This document shows positions 47,303-56,096 of a DNA stretch of 64,000 bases, piece by piece. The position numbers and the translations under genes are program-made. The first letter of the stretch is position 1. Every line of letters starts with the position of its first letter. The stretch comes from Bacillota bacterium. GTDB lineage: Bacteria > Bacillota > Sulfobacillia > Sulfobacillales > Sulfobacillaceae. The stretch is from the NCBI GenBank assembly GCA_021821465.1, contig JAKACM010000017.1, forward strand, positions 1-64,000, given 5' to 3'. Below the pieces are notes generated by a model. The model saw nothing but the letters and a program-made list of their open reading frames with translations. It did not search any database and was not told where the DNA came from.

Positions 47303-49438
47303 TTAGGGGAGAATCCATAATGACAATGCCAGGACTATTAACAAGGTGAATAAAGCGTAGGCAATATAGACATTGATCTTTCCGTGATGGATGCGGGCCA
47401 GCACTTGGGCTATACTTTGGACTACGGCGGCAACGGGAAGAAAAACAAGGCGGTCGACTACGTAGGATTCCCTAACTTCGCGCCGCACCGCAGTATGAAA
47501 ATGAGAGGCTGAGAACTGTTCGTGTTCCACCGGCTGGTACGGACGCAAAATGGCGCGAAATATGACGACGATCGGATTCGAAAAACCGGTGGCGGTGTAA
47601 TGGGCATCGGCTGGCAACTGTTTGACACCGCCTTGCCATGGTTCATGGCGGACTACTTGTCTGCGCCGTCTTAAGACGTGAACAGACAGATATAGAAGAC
47701 CTAGCAATAGGGCCATGGCTATGGCCAAATAGGACGGAGAACTGGCAAACACGACATTTTGCGAGGGCATGGGGCTTTGGTATAAAAATGCCAATCCGGG
47801 GCCGGGCAGGATATGACGGCCAAGCTCTGCACCCAAAGGACCAAAGGTTTGGGCTAAGGATCGAGGCAAGTGCTGAGGAGAAAAGAACGTTGGAATTAAG
47901 CCACTCCCAGTACCGCCTTTGGCGAGTTCCACCGCAAGCGGGGACAACCCGGTGGCCACGTAAGTCGGAGTTACCCCAAGAATTAAACACCCTAACGCCA
48001 AAATCCCCAGCGCCCATCTTGGCCCAGAACCTGCTTCATGAGCATTTTCGGCAGCAGCAGAACGCCTCTGACCTAAAAAAATCATCCCGTACAATTTGAT
48101 AAACGCTGTGGCCGCAAGCCCCGCAGTGAGAGCGACTATCACCCCACTAAAGGCAAAAATTACTTGATCAATCGTGGATTTTAAGACGACGCTGCGAAGC
48201 AGGCTTTGAATGATGAGCCACTCACTGATGAATCCATTGAAAGGTGGCAAGGCGGAAATCGCCATAACGCCAGCTAACAGAAAAACCGAGGTCCAGGGCA
48301 TAAGTCTGGCCAGTCCGCCCAAATGATCCATTTCCAAATCGCCTGTACTCACGTCAATCGCCCCGGCTCCGAGAAACAGCAACGACTTGTACACCGAGTG
48401 ATTTAAAATTTGATAGAGGGCGGCAATACCTGCGATCCAGGCGAGCTCAGGCAAGTGAGCTGCACGAAAGGTAAACATGGCTCCCAGAGCGGTTGCAATG
48501 AGGCCCATATTTTCAATAGAACTGTGAGCCAGCATACGTTTCAAGTGATTTTCGGTGCTGGCGTACAAAATGCCAATCAAAGCAGTCATACTCCCTATGA
48601 CGAGGATGAGGAGCCCCTGAGCGGGATAGCGAATGGGCCAGAGCACTGTGTTGACCTCGATAATGCCGTAAATGCCGAGATTTAGAATCACACCCGACAA
48701 TATCGCCGAAAAATTGGCGGGAGCCGCAGGATGGGCCCTGGGCAGCCAGCTCATGCTGGGAAATAAACCGGCCTTGACCCCAAAGCCAAAAAATGAGCAA
48801 AGCATCACAGCCCATCCCATCGCCAATGAAGCGGAATGGTCGTGTGCCGACGCGGCTTGAATGGCAGAAAAATCGATGCTGTGGGACGCCGCAATTAATG
48901 GCAGCCAGGCCCCCAAAGTCAAGAGAAATCCCGCTTCACTGGCTCCAAGCATCATGTATCCGGCTTGAGTATGGGAGTCTTGGAGATGTTCGAAGTTCAC
49001 GGCGAGATAACTGGCGACTGACATGATTTCCCAAGACAAAAGAAACGTGATGACATCTTGGGCCAAGAATGTCATGACAATGGCCATCATCAGGACATGG
49101 TAGAGGAGAGCAAAATATCTCAAATCATAGTGAGAGTGCAAACGTCGTAGGTATGCGGGGGAAAACCACGATACCGGTAAAAAGACGAGCGCACTAACCA
49201 GAATGAAAAATGCGCTCAGATGAGGTTCTCCTACCACGAGCAAACCCCATCCTCGGAGCTGCCATAAATTCAGTGACCAGGAGTGAATAAAAAAGGAGAC
49301 GATCCCGCTGTAAAGCAAGGAGGCAGCAGCGAGTGAGCCCATCAAGCTGCTAACGCGCGTCACCCAATGATCTGGCACGGTGAATGCGAGTATTACCGCG
49401 ACAAGGGACACTGCAACAAATACGAGAAATCCTATCAT
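47303..49438 (-). CDS. HyfB/NuoL-like antiporter-type membrane subunit
   Basis: About 711 residues. ATG 49438 overlaps the previous stop by four bases (ATGA). Fourteen or more membrane helices carry the Mrp/NuoL core: 'FLLSWEIMSVASYLAVNF' (conserved Glu), 'FFGFGVKAGLFPSMSWLP' (conserved Lys), 'NHSVYKSLLFLGAGAI' and 'ISALPPFNGFISEWLI'. A C-terminal extension includes a basic segment and a last helix, as in HyfB. It should move protons or other cations in a group 4 hydrogenase-like complex. It is the last gene of the six-gene operon behind fluoride riboswitch 2. Confidence 0.88.
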   Translation of the reverse strand: MIGFLVFVAVSLVAVILAFTVPDHWVTRVSSLMGSLAAASLLYSGIVSFFIHSWSLNLWQLRGWGLLVVGEPHLSAFFILVSALVFLPVSWFSPAYLRRLHSHYDLRYFALLYHVLMMAIVMTFLAQDVITFLLSWEIMSVASYLAVNFEHLQDSHTQAGYMMLGASEAGFLLTLGAWLPLIAASHSIDFSAIQAASAHDHSASLAMGWAVMLCSFFGFGVKAGLFPSMSWLPRAHPAAPANFSAILSGVILNLGIYGIIEVNTVLWPIRYPAQGLLILVIGSMTALIGILYASTENHLKRMLAHSSIENMGLIATALGAMFTFRAAHLPELAWIAGIAALYQILNHSVYKSLLFLGAGAIDVSTGDLEMDHLGGLARLMPWTSVFLLAGVMAISALPPFNGFISEWLIIQSLLRSVVLKSTIDQVIFAFSGVIVALTAGLAATAFIKLYGMIFLGQRRSAAAENAHEAGSGPRWALGILALGCLILGVTPTYVATGLSPLAVELAKGGTGSGLIPTFFSPQHLPRSLAQTFGPLGAELGRHILPGPGLAFLYQSPMPSQNVVFASSPSYLAIAMALLLGLLYLSVHVLRRRRQVVRHEPWQGGVKQLPADAHYTATGFSNPIVVIFRAILRPYQPVEHEQFSASHFHTAVRREVRESYVVDRLVFLPVAAVVQSIAQVLARIHHGKINVYIAYALFTLLIVLALSLWILP

Positions 49439-50154
49439 GTTCTCACCCTCTCCGCCAGTTGCTCTTCTGAGTGTGCGCCCATAAGCCGCTGAAAAGCGTC
49501 GAGAAGGGCTAAAGGCGGGGGTGGGCATCCCGGTACGGCAATATCCACGGGAATTATTCGCTCTACGGGGCCGACTATGGAAAAACTCGAGGCAAAAATT
49601 CCGCCAGAAAGAGCGCAAGTTCCCACTGCCATGACACGCTTAGGACTGGGCATAGCGTGATAGGCCTCTTCCACGGCTTCTTTCATGGACACTGTTACAG
49701 GCCCAGTGATCACGAGCACGTCGGCATCGCGCGGTGTCGGGGTAAAGGCAATTCCCAAACGGTGCAAGCTGTACACGGGGCTTGCTAATTGATGCAGTTC
49801 GTTGAGACATGCGCCGCAGTCGCCTGCATCCACGATTCTTACATGCACGGAATGGTGGAAGGCATCAGGAAGCTTTGGAGATGTCATTTGGGTCCACTGA
49901 TGCCCTTCTTCCCATGCCATTTGGTTCTTGGCGTTCTGTTGATGGCACAAACGGCAATGAATGCATCTGGCATAATCCACGTCCATCACGCCCTCATGCT
50001 CCCTTAACGCCTGAGTGGGGCAAATTGTTTCTGGGGGAGCATCTTTGAGGGGGGTGGGGGCAGGACGGCCGGGAGACACTCCAGGCAGTGTGGAAGATAG
50101 TTTGGTGGTTAAGGTTTTCATGGGCTGGTTGAGCCCCTTGCGAAGCCATAACAT
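49435..50154 (-). CDS. HyfI/NuoB-like FeS subunit fused to ferredoxin segment
   Basis: About 239 residues from ATG 50154, with GAGGAGG upstream. The N-terminal part has ferredoxin-type cysteines ('ICPTQAL' and 'RCIHCRLCHQQN'), although the set for a second cluster is incomplete. The C-terminal NuoB-like domain keeps the four ligands of the proximal 4Fe-4S cluster: 'AGDCGAC', 'VGTCALSGG' and 'VPGCPPPP'. So electron-transfer capacity is retained even though the partner large subunit lacks the Ni site. The stop overlaps the HyfB-like start. Confidence 0.85.
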   Translation of the reverse strand: MLWLRKGLNQPMKTLTTKLSSTLPGVSPGRPAPTPLKDAPPETICPTQALREHEGVMDVDYARCIHCRLCHQQNAKNQMAWEEGHQWTQMTSPKLPDAFHHSVHVRIVDAGDCGACLNELHQLASPVYSLHRLGIAFTPTPRDADVLVITGPVTVSMKEAVEEAYHAMPSPKRVMAVGTCALSGGIFASSFSIVGPVERIIPVDIAVPGCPPPPLALLDAFQRLMGAHSEEQLAERVRT

Positions 50155-50222
50155 AGCGCATTTCCTCCTCGGTAAACTAAGTCGTAGCATGTGCATGAAG
50201 TCACTTGATGGCAAATGCCTGA

Positions 50223-51788
50223 CTAACGGTCAAGATCAGCTACGGAGAGTCCAAATGTCGCCAGGATGATGGGGAAATCCTGAAAGGTAAAATGCCTGAG
50301 CGACTCGGAAAAAGCGTGCCAGTTAACCAGTCCGGGCGTGATCACCCGGCAATGTTCCACCGTCCCCTGATTGTTCGACGACACGGCACACAAAACGGCT
50401 CCTGCAGGACTTTCGGCATACCCGAAAGCCGTCCGGGCTTGAGTGATGCGAAATTCATCGCTAGAAAGGACCTCGCCAGGCATCAGCATAAGGGGAATTT
50501 GTTGAATAATACGGATCGACTGAGCCATTTCCTGTGTTAGTTGCCGAAACCGGGCATATCCATCCCCTTCCGCTTGCACCGGAACATCGAAGACTATCTG
50601 ATCATAAGCGGCATAAGGCTGACAGATTCTTAAGTCTCGGTTGATCCCTGAAGCTCGCGCCACCGGTCCTACTAACCCATGAGTGCCGGCACTTTCACTA
50701 CTGAGAGTGCCTACCGCCTCCAAGCGGTCCAAAAAACTGTTGTCAAAGGCTAACGCGTCCAAAATCTGCTGGGAGTGACGGACCAGGGTTTCAAGCCTGC
50801 CGACCATGTTTTGAATGTCTTCGTCGCTCCAGTCCCGGCTGAGTCCCCCCGCTCTTATGAGACCGAATAGGTAGCGATGTCCACTAAAAGCTCCTGAGAT
50901 TTGTAACAGCTCTTCTTCCAGAGCTTGGAGCAGGTTTTGGGGAACGGACAATCCGGTCGATTCCAAAATGCCAGCCAGCACTTGGAGGTGAGAGCGTATA
51001 CGTTCAATTTCCGCCCAAAATAGCCGCAAGAGTTTCGCTCGGGGTGAAATTTGGATAGCGGCCAGCGTTTCCAAAGCCTGGGCCATTGCGAGCGCATGGG
51101 AAAAGGCCGTCAATCCGTCGATACGTTCACCAATTAAGAGCGCTCCCGTAGGCGTTTGCCCTCTCAAGAGCTTTTCTACCGCCCGGTACTTATAAAATGG
51201 GCGGATGTGCGCAAACACAATCTCTTCACCGACCGTTTCGAGCCCAAATTGAATCGATTCTGCCGTCCCGGAGTAAATAGGTCCAATGGGCATGAGGAAT
51301 GAACCCGGGGACTCAACGATGCGGGGTGTCCCCAAATCCTGGAATACATTGGCTTTTTGGTGGATCTCCTCCGAATGCCGTTTCATGGGAGCCGTGCCTT
51401 CAGGCCAGTGACTGTCATGCAAAACGAAATTTCCCAGTAGCGGATGACCCGCGAAGTGCACGTCGAACAAGTCCTCCATCTCCCGTTCCTGCCAGTCCGC
51501 AGCAAATAGAATGTGACTAATGGTGGGGATGTTTTGGTCATGATTTCTCACTTCAATACCCAGCCATGGACCTTTTTGCGCATAAAATACGTAAAGGAGC
51601 CGCAAGTTTTGGGTTTCGCAATCGCCTTGAGGAACAATGCCGGCAAATGCCCACTGAGGGGTTAACTCACGAGCCAACTCGGGGAGCTGGGAGGGTTCAG
51701 CTGTAATCCGGATCCAATTGGATTCGACCCTCATACGCATTTCTTGATGTTCCATGAGAATGTGCTCCAATTCTTTTGCGGCTGTCAT
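50223..51788 (-). CDS. HyfG/NuoCD-like large subunit without Ni ligands
   Basis: A 521-residue fusion of a NuoC-like N-terminus ('ADWQEREMEDLFDVHFAGHP') and a NuoD/NiFe large-subunit C-terminus. ATG 51788 has AAGGAGG eight bases upstream. In hydrogenases the first Ni motif reads E-R-x-C-x-x-C; here it is 'GERIDGLTAFSHALAM', with no cysteine. The C-terminal motif D-P-C-x-x-C is replaced by 'TFGLSVADLDR' at the stop. All four Ni ligands are gone, so it cannot be a hydrogenase. This places the operon in the energy-converting hydrogenase-related (Ehr) class of unknown function. Confidence 0.88.
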   Translation of the reverse strand: MTAAKELEHILMEHQEMRMRVESNWIRITAEPSQLPELARELTPQWAFAGIVPQGDCETQNLRLLYVFYAQKGPWLGIEVRNHDQNIPTISHILFAADWQEREMEDLFDVHFAGHPLLGNFVLHDSHWPEGTAPMKRHSEEIHQKANVFQDLGTPRIVESPGSFLMPIGPIYSGTAESIQFGLETVGEEIVFAHIRPFYKYRAVEKLLRGQTPTGALLIGERIDGLTAFSHALAMAQALETLAAIQISPRAKLLRLFWAEIERIRSHLQVLAGILESTGLSVPQNLLQALEEELLQISGAFSGHRYLFGLIRAGGLSRDWSDEDIQNMVGRLETLVRHSQQILDALAFDNSFLDRLEAVGTLSSESAGTHGLVGPVARASGINRDLRICQPYAAYDQIVFDVPVQAEGDGYARFRQLTQEMAQSIRIIQQIPLMLMPGEVLSSDEFRITQARTAFGYAESPAGAVLCAVSSNNQGTVEHCRVITPGLVNWHAFSESLRHFTFQDFPIILATFGLSVADLDR

Positions 51789-51793
51789 GACAC

Positions 51794-53227
51794 TTACCTC
51801 CTTAAAGCCAACGTGGTTAGAGTGAGCAGGTGATGAACCGAAGCCGGAAGATACAGGCCAAAAAACAAAACCGGGATCCAGCCGATAACCAGAGTCAACA
51901 CCACTGTCCGGGGTAAAGTGATGCGAGGATGAGAGGGCTGCCCGAAGATCATACGGTTGAGATGACGCAGAATACCGAAAAACGCTAAGGTTAAAAAGAT
52001 TAGCAACAAGGCCAAAACGAGCACGTGGTGCGATGTCAGTGACGCGCGGAAAATGGACAACTCACTGAGAAACACCGCAAAAGGCGGTGCACCGGCGATG
52101 GCCAAACCGCTTAAAAGCAAACTCCCGGCGGCTAGTGGAGATATGCGTATCAATCCCTTTACGGACGCGATATCCAGTGTGGACGTAGCCAAGAAGACTG
52201 CACCCGCACTATAAAAGACTAAGGATTTGGTCACTGCGTGGGTCAATAATTGATATAACAAGGCATAATGACCCTCTGGTCCCAAACCTAATCCCACCAG
52301 CAGAATGCCCATTTGTTCCACGGTGGAAAAGGCAAACAGGCGTTTAAAATCGCGTACTTGGATCATGAGAAATGCCGCACTGCCCACAGAAATGAGCCCG
52401 AAAACCAGGGCCCAATTTTGCGCGAATCCACCTGGGATTTGCTCAAATACCGGCCACAGGCGCATAATCACGTACAAAATGGTGCTCACCTCAATACCGG
52501 ACAAAAGGGCACAAACGGGCGTGGGAGCTTGGGAATGGGCATCTGGCAGCCAGGTGTGCATGGGCACCATGCCAACTTTGGTGCCAAAGCCGATAAAGAT
52601 GAGCACAAAAGCTAATTTCAGTTGCGTGAGTGGCATCATAGGTGCGGCCGTCTTGAGTGTGTTCCAGGTTTGGACCGCTATGTGCAAGTTCAACAGACCC
52701 CAAAGCAGAAGAAAAATTCCCAGCACGGCTACAGTGGCACCCATGATGGTGATCACGGCGTATTTCCAAGCCGCTTCTAGTGCCTTGGGGGTATTGTCAA
52801 ATCCCACCAAGAACACGGAAAGAACCGTGGTGAGTTCCACGGCCACCCAGGTCAAGGCTGGTTGAAGAAGAATTGGGACCATAAACAGCGAGGCCAGGAA
52901 TAAGTTGAGATTCACATAAAATTGTTGTTGGCGTTGCGGATGAAGTGCACTGACCCGTTTCATGTATCCCCATGAATACACTGTTGCAGTTAAGCCGACA
53001 AAACCTTGCAAAATGAGAATTAACGAACTGAGGCCATTTACAGCAATCCAGTGAGGCAAAACGGTGATGCGAAGATGCTGACTGACTTGCTGAGCGACAA
53101 TCAGGGTGAGGACTAATGTTGCGATGCTGCCTAGGACTGTAACAATCCGAATGATGTTTATGTGGCGGGTAAAAAAAGCGATTAATGCGGCCAAAACAGG
53201 GATCAGAGGAATGGCGATAATGATCAT
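51794..53227 (-). CDS. HyfF/NuoN-like antiporter-type membrane subunit
   Basis: A 477-residue protein with about fourteen helices. The conserved Glu is in 'LTWVAVELTTVLSVFLVG', and the Lys-containing helix is 'FIGFGTKVGMVPMHTWLP' with 'DAHSQAPTPVCALLSG'. The second Lys region is 'LTHAVTKSLVFYSAGAV'. It overlaps the HyfE-like gene by four bases. Together with the HyfB-like subunit it gives the complex two antiporter-type channels. Confidence 0.9.
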   Translation of the reverse strand: MIIIAIPLIPVLAALIAFFTRHINIIRIVTVLGSIATLVLTLIVAQQVSQHLRITVLPHWIAVNGLSSLILILQGFVGLTATVYSWGYMKRVSALHPQRQQQFYVNLNLFLASLFMVPILLQPALTWVAVELTTVLSVFLVGFDNTPKALEAAWKYAVITIMGATVAVLGIFLLLWGLLNLHIAVQTWNTLKTAAPMMPLTQLKLAFVLIFIGFGTKVGMVPMHTWLPDAHSQAPTPVCALLSGIEVSTILYVIMRLWPVFEQIPGGFAQNWALVFGLISVGSAAFLMIQVRDFKRLFAFSTVEQMGILLVGLGLGPEGHYALLYQLLTHAVTKSLVFYSAGAVFLATSTLDIASVKGLIRISPLAAGSLLLSGLAIAGAPPFAVFLSELSIFRASLTSHHVLVLALLLIFLTLAFFGILRHLNRMIFGQPSHPRITLPRTVVLTLVIGWIPVLFFGLYLPASVHHLLTLTTLALRR

Positions 53228-53922
53228 TGGGATTCACCTTCTTTTTCGCCTTCTTTAAGATCAGTCATTTCCGACACTTCAGTGGATCCAACACGTTGAG
53301 CCAGCGTACGGGCTAAAATAGCAGCGACCAATACCACCATCACCCCTTCCAAACCTGCTGCCAATTCCACGATGGCTGATGAGGTGGTGATGGCAATACC
53401 CGCATAAAATGCCCCATTATCAATGGCCATCATGGCAAGCATTTGCGGGACGGCTTCGCCGCGGACAGTCAAGGTGTAAACACCGATGAGAAGAACATCC
53501 AGGCCCACCGGCAGATTTACCAAAACGGTTTCGTTGGCCCCATGCAGAAGGGGTGCCACAAAGAAATAGGATAAGACCGTCAGAGCTATCGCAATGAGAA
53601 GAGACACAGGGGTATTGACAATGAAGTCGAGCTCCCGGCGGGAACGAATCTCAGGCCCGAGAGTGCTGGTTAGCAACTGAGGAATCACAACCGCCTTGGC
53701 GACAATGGTGATCAGACCCACAATCATAAGTTCCGCCGAATGATGAAGCCACCCCAAAATAAAAGCGGATAGGGCCAACAGAATCGATTGGCGAATATAC
53801 CACCGTAACACAGCTTGGGCCTGGCGCTGGGTCATCAGCACCACCGCACTAAGTAAAAACAAAGCGCCTACCACACTATTTACGTTGGCGAGCATGTGAT
53901 TTATTGCAAGAGGCTGATTCAT
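53224..53922 (-). CDS. HyfE-like membrane subunit
   Basis: A 232-residue protein with six or seven helices. The N-terminal half resembles NuoK-type subunits ('VGALFLLSAVVLMTQRQAQA' and 'GLITIVAKAVVIPQLL'). The C-terminal region has 'MLAMMAIDNGAFYAGIAIT', the conserved acidic helix of HyfE. The charged tail is rich in Glu and Lys. Overlaps the next gene by four bases, consistent with tight operon coupling. Confidence 0.85.
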   Translation of the reverse strand: MNQPLAINHMLANVNSVVGALFLLSAVVLMTQRQAQAVLRWYIRQSILLALSAFILGWLHHSAELMIVGLITIVAKAVVIPQLLTSTLGPEIRSRRELDFIVNTPVSLLIAIALTVLSYFFVAPLLHGANETVLVNLPVGLDVLLIGVYTLTVRGEAVPQMLAMMAIDNGAFYAGIAITTSSAIVELAAGLEGVMVVLVAAILARTLAQRVGSTEVSEMTDLKEGEKEGESQ

Positions 53923-53941
53923 AAGTATTCCCTTTCTTTAT

Positions 53942-54892
53942 TTAGAAATGGAATGGCTGAACAATCATGGCCACCACCGCCGTCACAAAAGCGACGCCAA
54001 GAAAATCTGGAATTCTAAATAACCGCAACTTGGCGAAAGACGTTTCCACGACGGCTACAAGCACTACAAATCCTGCGAGTTTAAGGCTTATCCGCAAGAT
54101 GGCCGCTAACAGATCGACCCCGCTTAGGTGAGCGGCCAGTCCCCAAGGCGTGAGCAGGACATTTAATAAGACGATGCTTAAAACCATGAATTTCATGTAG
54201 CCTCCCCATTTAACCAGTGCCAGTGACGAACCAGAGAATTCTAGGGTTCTGGCTTCGTCAATCATGGCGAGCTCAAAATGGCCGGCAGGGTTGTCGACGG
54301 GAATTCTTCCCGTTTCGGCCAAAATAATCATGATAAACGCTACTACAATTAAAAGATGGGTGGGAGAATAGAACGCTGCAGGTGTTGACACCCAATGCGC
54401 TTGCACAATGTAAGGGATAGTGGAATTGGCTGCAAAGGACACGGAGAAAAAGACAATGATGAAAATGGGTTCCACCAACGAACTAACCATGCGAGTTCGG
54501 CTGGAGCCCATAAAACCATAGACGGTACCCGCGTCCATAGCGGCTAGCAAGAGGAAAAAGGCTCCGGCCGAAAGAATAAATCCTGCAGCGACCATATCCC
54601 CCATAAATGCCATGAAAAGAGGGTAATCCGTGAGAACAGGGATTAATAACGTAACCAGAAGCGGTGAGACGAAATAAATATAGGGAGCAAAGCGAAATAT
54701 CCATGTCGATTGTGTGGATACCACTTCATTTTTATGGAAAAGTTTCCACAAATCATAATACGGCTGCCAGACGCTAGGACCCCGTTTGGCTTGCATTCGC
54801 TCTTCGATGCGGGTTAAGAGACCTTGAAAAAAAGGAGACAACAAAAGCACCACGAGCACTTGACACACGTTAAACAAGATGTGGACGGCCAC
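53942..54892 (-). CDS. HyfC/NuoH-like membrane subunit
   Basis: About 316 residues. GTG 54892 is chosen because GAGGGGG lies eight bases upstream and the protein then starts directly with helix 1, as in the family; the open frame extends 44 codons upstream without a site. 'FQGLLTRIEERMQAKRGPSV' and 'WQPYYDLWKLFHKNEVV' are the conserved cytoplasmic loop of HyfC/HycD. 'MIILAETGRIPVDNPAGHFE' with 'LAMIDEARTLEFSG' is the NuoH Q-site-type loop. First gene of the six-gene operon, about 180 bases after fluoride riboswitch 2. Confidence 0.88.
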   Translation of the reverse strand: MAVHILFNVCQVLVVLLLSPFFQGLLTRIEERMQAKRGPSVWQPYYDLWKLFHKNEVVSTQSTWIFRFAPYIYFVSPLLVTLLIPVLTDYPLFMAFMGDMVAAGFILSAGAFFLLLAAMDAGTVYGFMGSSRTRMVSSLVEPIFIIVFFSVSFAANSTIPYIVQAHWVSTPAAFYSPTHLLIVVAFIMIILAETGRIPVDNPAGHFELAMIDEARTLEFSGSSLALVKWGGYMKFMVLSIVLLNVLLTPWGLAAHLSGVDLLAAILRISLKLAGFVVLVAVVETSFAKLRLFRIPDFLGVAFVTAVVAMIVQPFHF

Positions 54893-55071
54893 CCAGGGAA
54901 CCCCCTCGTTGACAAAAGTATACACCAATTCTGTTTTTTTACCCCAGAATAACGATATGAACCCACCGGGGTCGAAACGGATGTCAAGGAGGAGAATTGT
55001 CTCGCATACAGGACGACTAGACACAGGGTGATTCGAGTATGTCCGATCATAGAAGTCCAGAGCAAACGTAT

Positions 55072-55142
55072 AGGGCTAATGACTCCTCCCTTGATTGGAG
55101 GTAGGAGTCATTAGCCCTTCGGCATTGCGTGAACTCCATCAC
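55072..55142 (-). promoter_or_regulatory. Fluoride (crcB-motif) riboswitch 2 ahead of the hyf/Ehr-like operon
   Basis: Read on the minus strand, the 5' hairpin CGTG-ATGGAGTT-CACG shows loop GGAGT, and GGGCTAATGACTCCTACC supplies the pairing ACTCC. This is the most canonical copy. The 3' strand also forms a very long hairpin with GGAGGAGTCATTAGCCC (about 17 pairs, 55072-55110). No T run follows it, so termination may need another factor, or the hairpin may act differently. The first downstream gene is the HyfC-like subunit at 54892. Confidence 0.9.
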
Positions 55143-55150
55143 GTGTTGTC

Positions 55151-55179
55151 ATTATAGAAAAAACATTAATTCTTATCAA
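55151..55179 (-). promoter_or_regulatory. Sigma-A promoter of riboswitch 2
   Basis: TTGATA (55174-55179, minus strand) and TATAAT (55151-55156) are 17 bases apart. The predicted transcription start falls within a few bases of the aptamer hairpin at 55142, so the riboswitch forms the very 5' end of the operon transcript. Confidence 0.8.
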
Positions 55180-55520
55180 GCAGTAGACAAGATGCCAACG
55201 GCTTTTGTGAATATTCACAGAAAAATAAGAAACATAGTGCGGATGTAAGTGCTGCAGTTTTTGCGCTTCGTGGCGATATCTTCTCTAAAATGCCACGATT
55301 GGTCTATGAACAAAGACTCGAAAGGGAATTTATCTTGACGAATGCGCAGGGAGGTGATCATCCTACCTTTCTGCCAGGCTCACCGCTCTTAAATTGCGTC
55401 TGAGTGTGGTACAGCCGGTAAGGGGACTTGGATGGTCTGGAACCGGCAAAGAGAGCAATGCCACCTTAAAATCCTGATGATCACGCGCCAAGATTATTGG
55501 GAACAAAGGTTCAGGATATA
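55180..55520. other. Intergenic region upstream of riboswitch 2 promoter
   Basis: About 340 bases with no supported gene. No further motif was identified before repeat A. Confidence 0.35.
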
Positions 55521-55670
55521 TACATCCCCAGATAAGTCAAATTGGTTCTCGTGAATGGAGAACACAGAGGCAATTTTATGTATTGAGTATCAGTGCCCAA
55601 CTAAAACTGCATAACGGCGCTGATTGTGGAACTTCCTTCCTGCCACGTGAATTAACCGGTCGTGTATATC
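55521..55670 (+). repeat. Repeat A, ~150 bp, diverged copy of the repeat at 57868
   Basis: It begins TACATCCCCAGATAAGTCA, contains ATGTATTGAGTRTCAGTGC and ends near TTAACCGRTC; all three blocks occur in the same order and spacing in repeat B (57868-58020). The two are in the same orientation and about 2.3 kb apart. No coding sequence is evident within them. They may be ends or relics of one mobile element, or a non-autonomous element. Confidence 0.75.
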
Positions 55671-55785
55671 AGGATATTCGGGTTGGGGTTGCAGATTCGA
55701 GAGGAAGTGATTCGCGAGATACGTTCGGTTGGATAAAAAGCCGCCGCGAGCATTGAATGACGAATGTCTCGGGGCGGCGTGGGCG

Positions 55786-56085
55786 TTATTTGTGAGGCGG
55801 CATCTCTTCGTGGATTGATGATTCGGTAGAGCGCACTACCCGTAAGTGGCGCCGCCGCCATCGTCGCCGCAGCGCCTCAAATTCATCGTATTTCATGGTG
55901 AGCAAGGCTGCGAGCGGAAAGATCCCAAAGAATAGGAGTGCACCCAAGCCTACCCAATATCCAGCATGGAGATGGTGATGCTCATGCATCCATAAAAGCG
56001 ATGCCATGCCCCCATTGGCAATTAAGGGTATGATCAAGATTCTGAGTCCGATTGGTTGGCCGGATGGACTTCTTAGCGTGCGCAC
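55786..56085 (-). CDS. Two-helix membrane protein, copy 2
   Basis: A 99-residue protein from GTG 56085, just 11 bases after the AceTr-like gene, probably translated by coupling because no strong binding site is visible. Helix 1 ('LRILIIPLIANGGMASLLWM') is followed by a His-rich loop ('HEHHHLH'), helix 2 ('YWVGLGALLFFGIFPLAALL') and a basic tail ('RRRWRRRHLRVVR'). It is a paralogue of the protein at 44550-44873, which also sits second behind a fluoride riboswitch. The His-rich loop is specific to this copy. Confidence 0.75.
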   Translation of the reverse strand: MRTLRSPSGQPIGLRILIIPLIANGGMASLLWMHEHHHLHAGYWVGLGALLFFGIFPLAALLTMKYDEFEALRRRWRRRHLRVVRSTESSIHEEMPPHK

Positions 56086-56096
56086 ACGATGTTGTC

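Noticed and set aside
47303-54892. Active group 4 [NiFe] hydrogenase (formate hydrogenlyase type)
   Set aside because: The large subunit lacks all four Ni-binding cysteines at both conserved motifs, and no formate dehydrogenase or maturation genes are present in the window.
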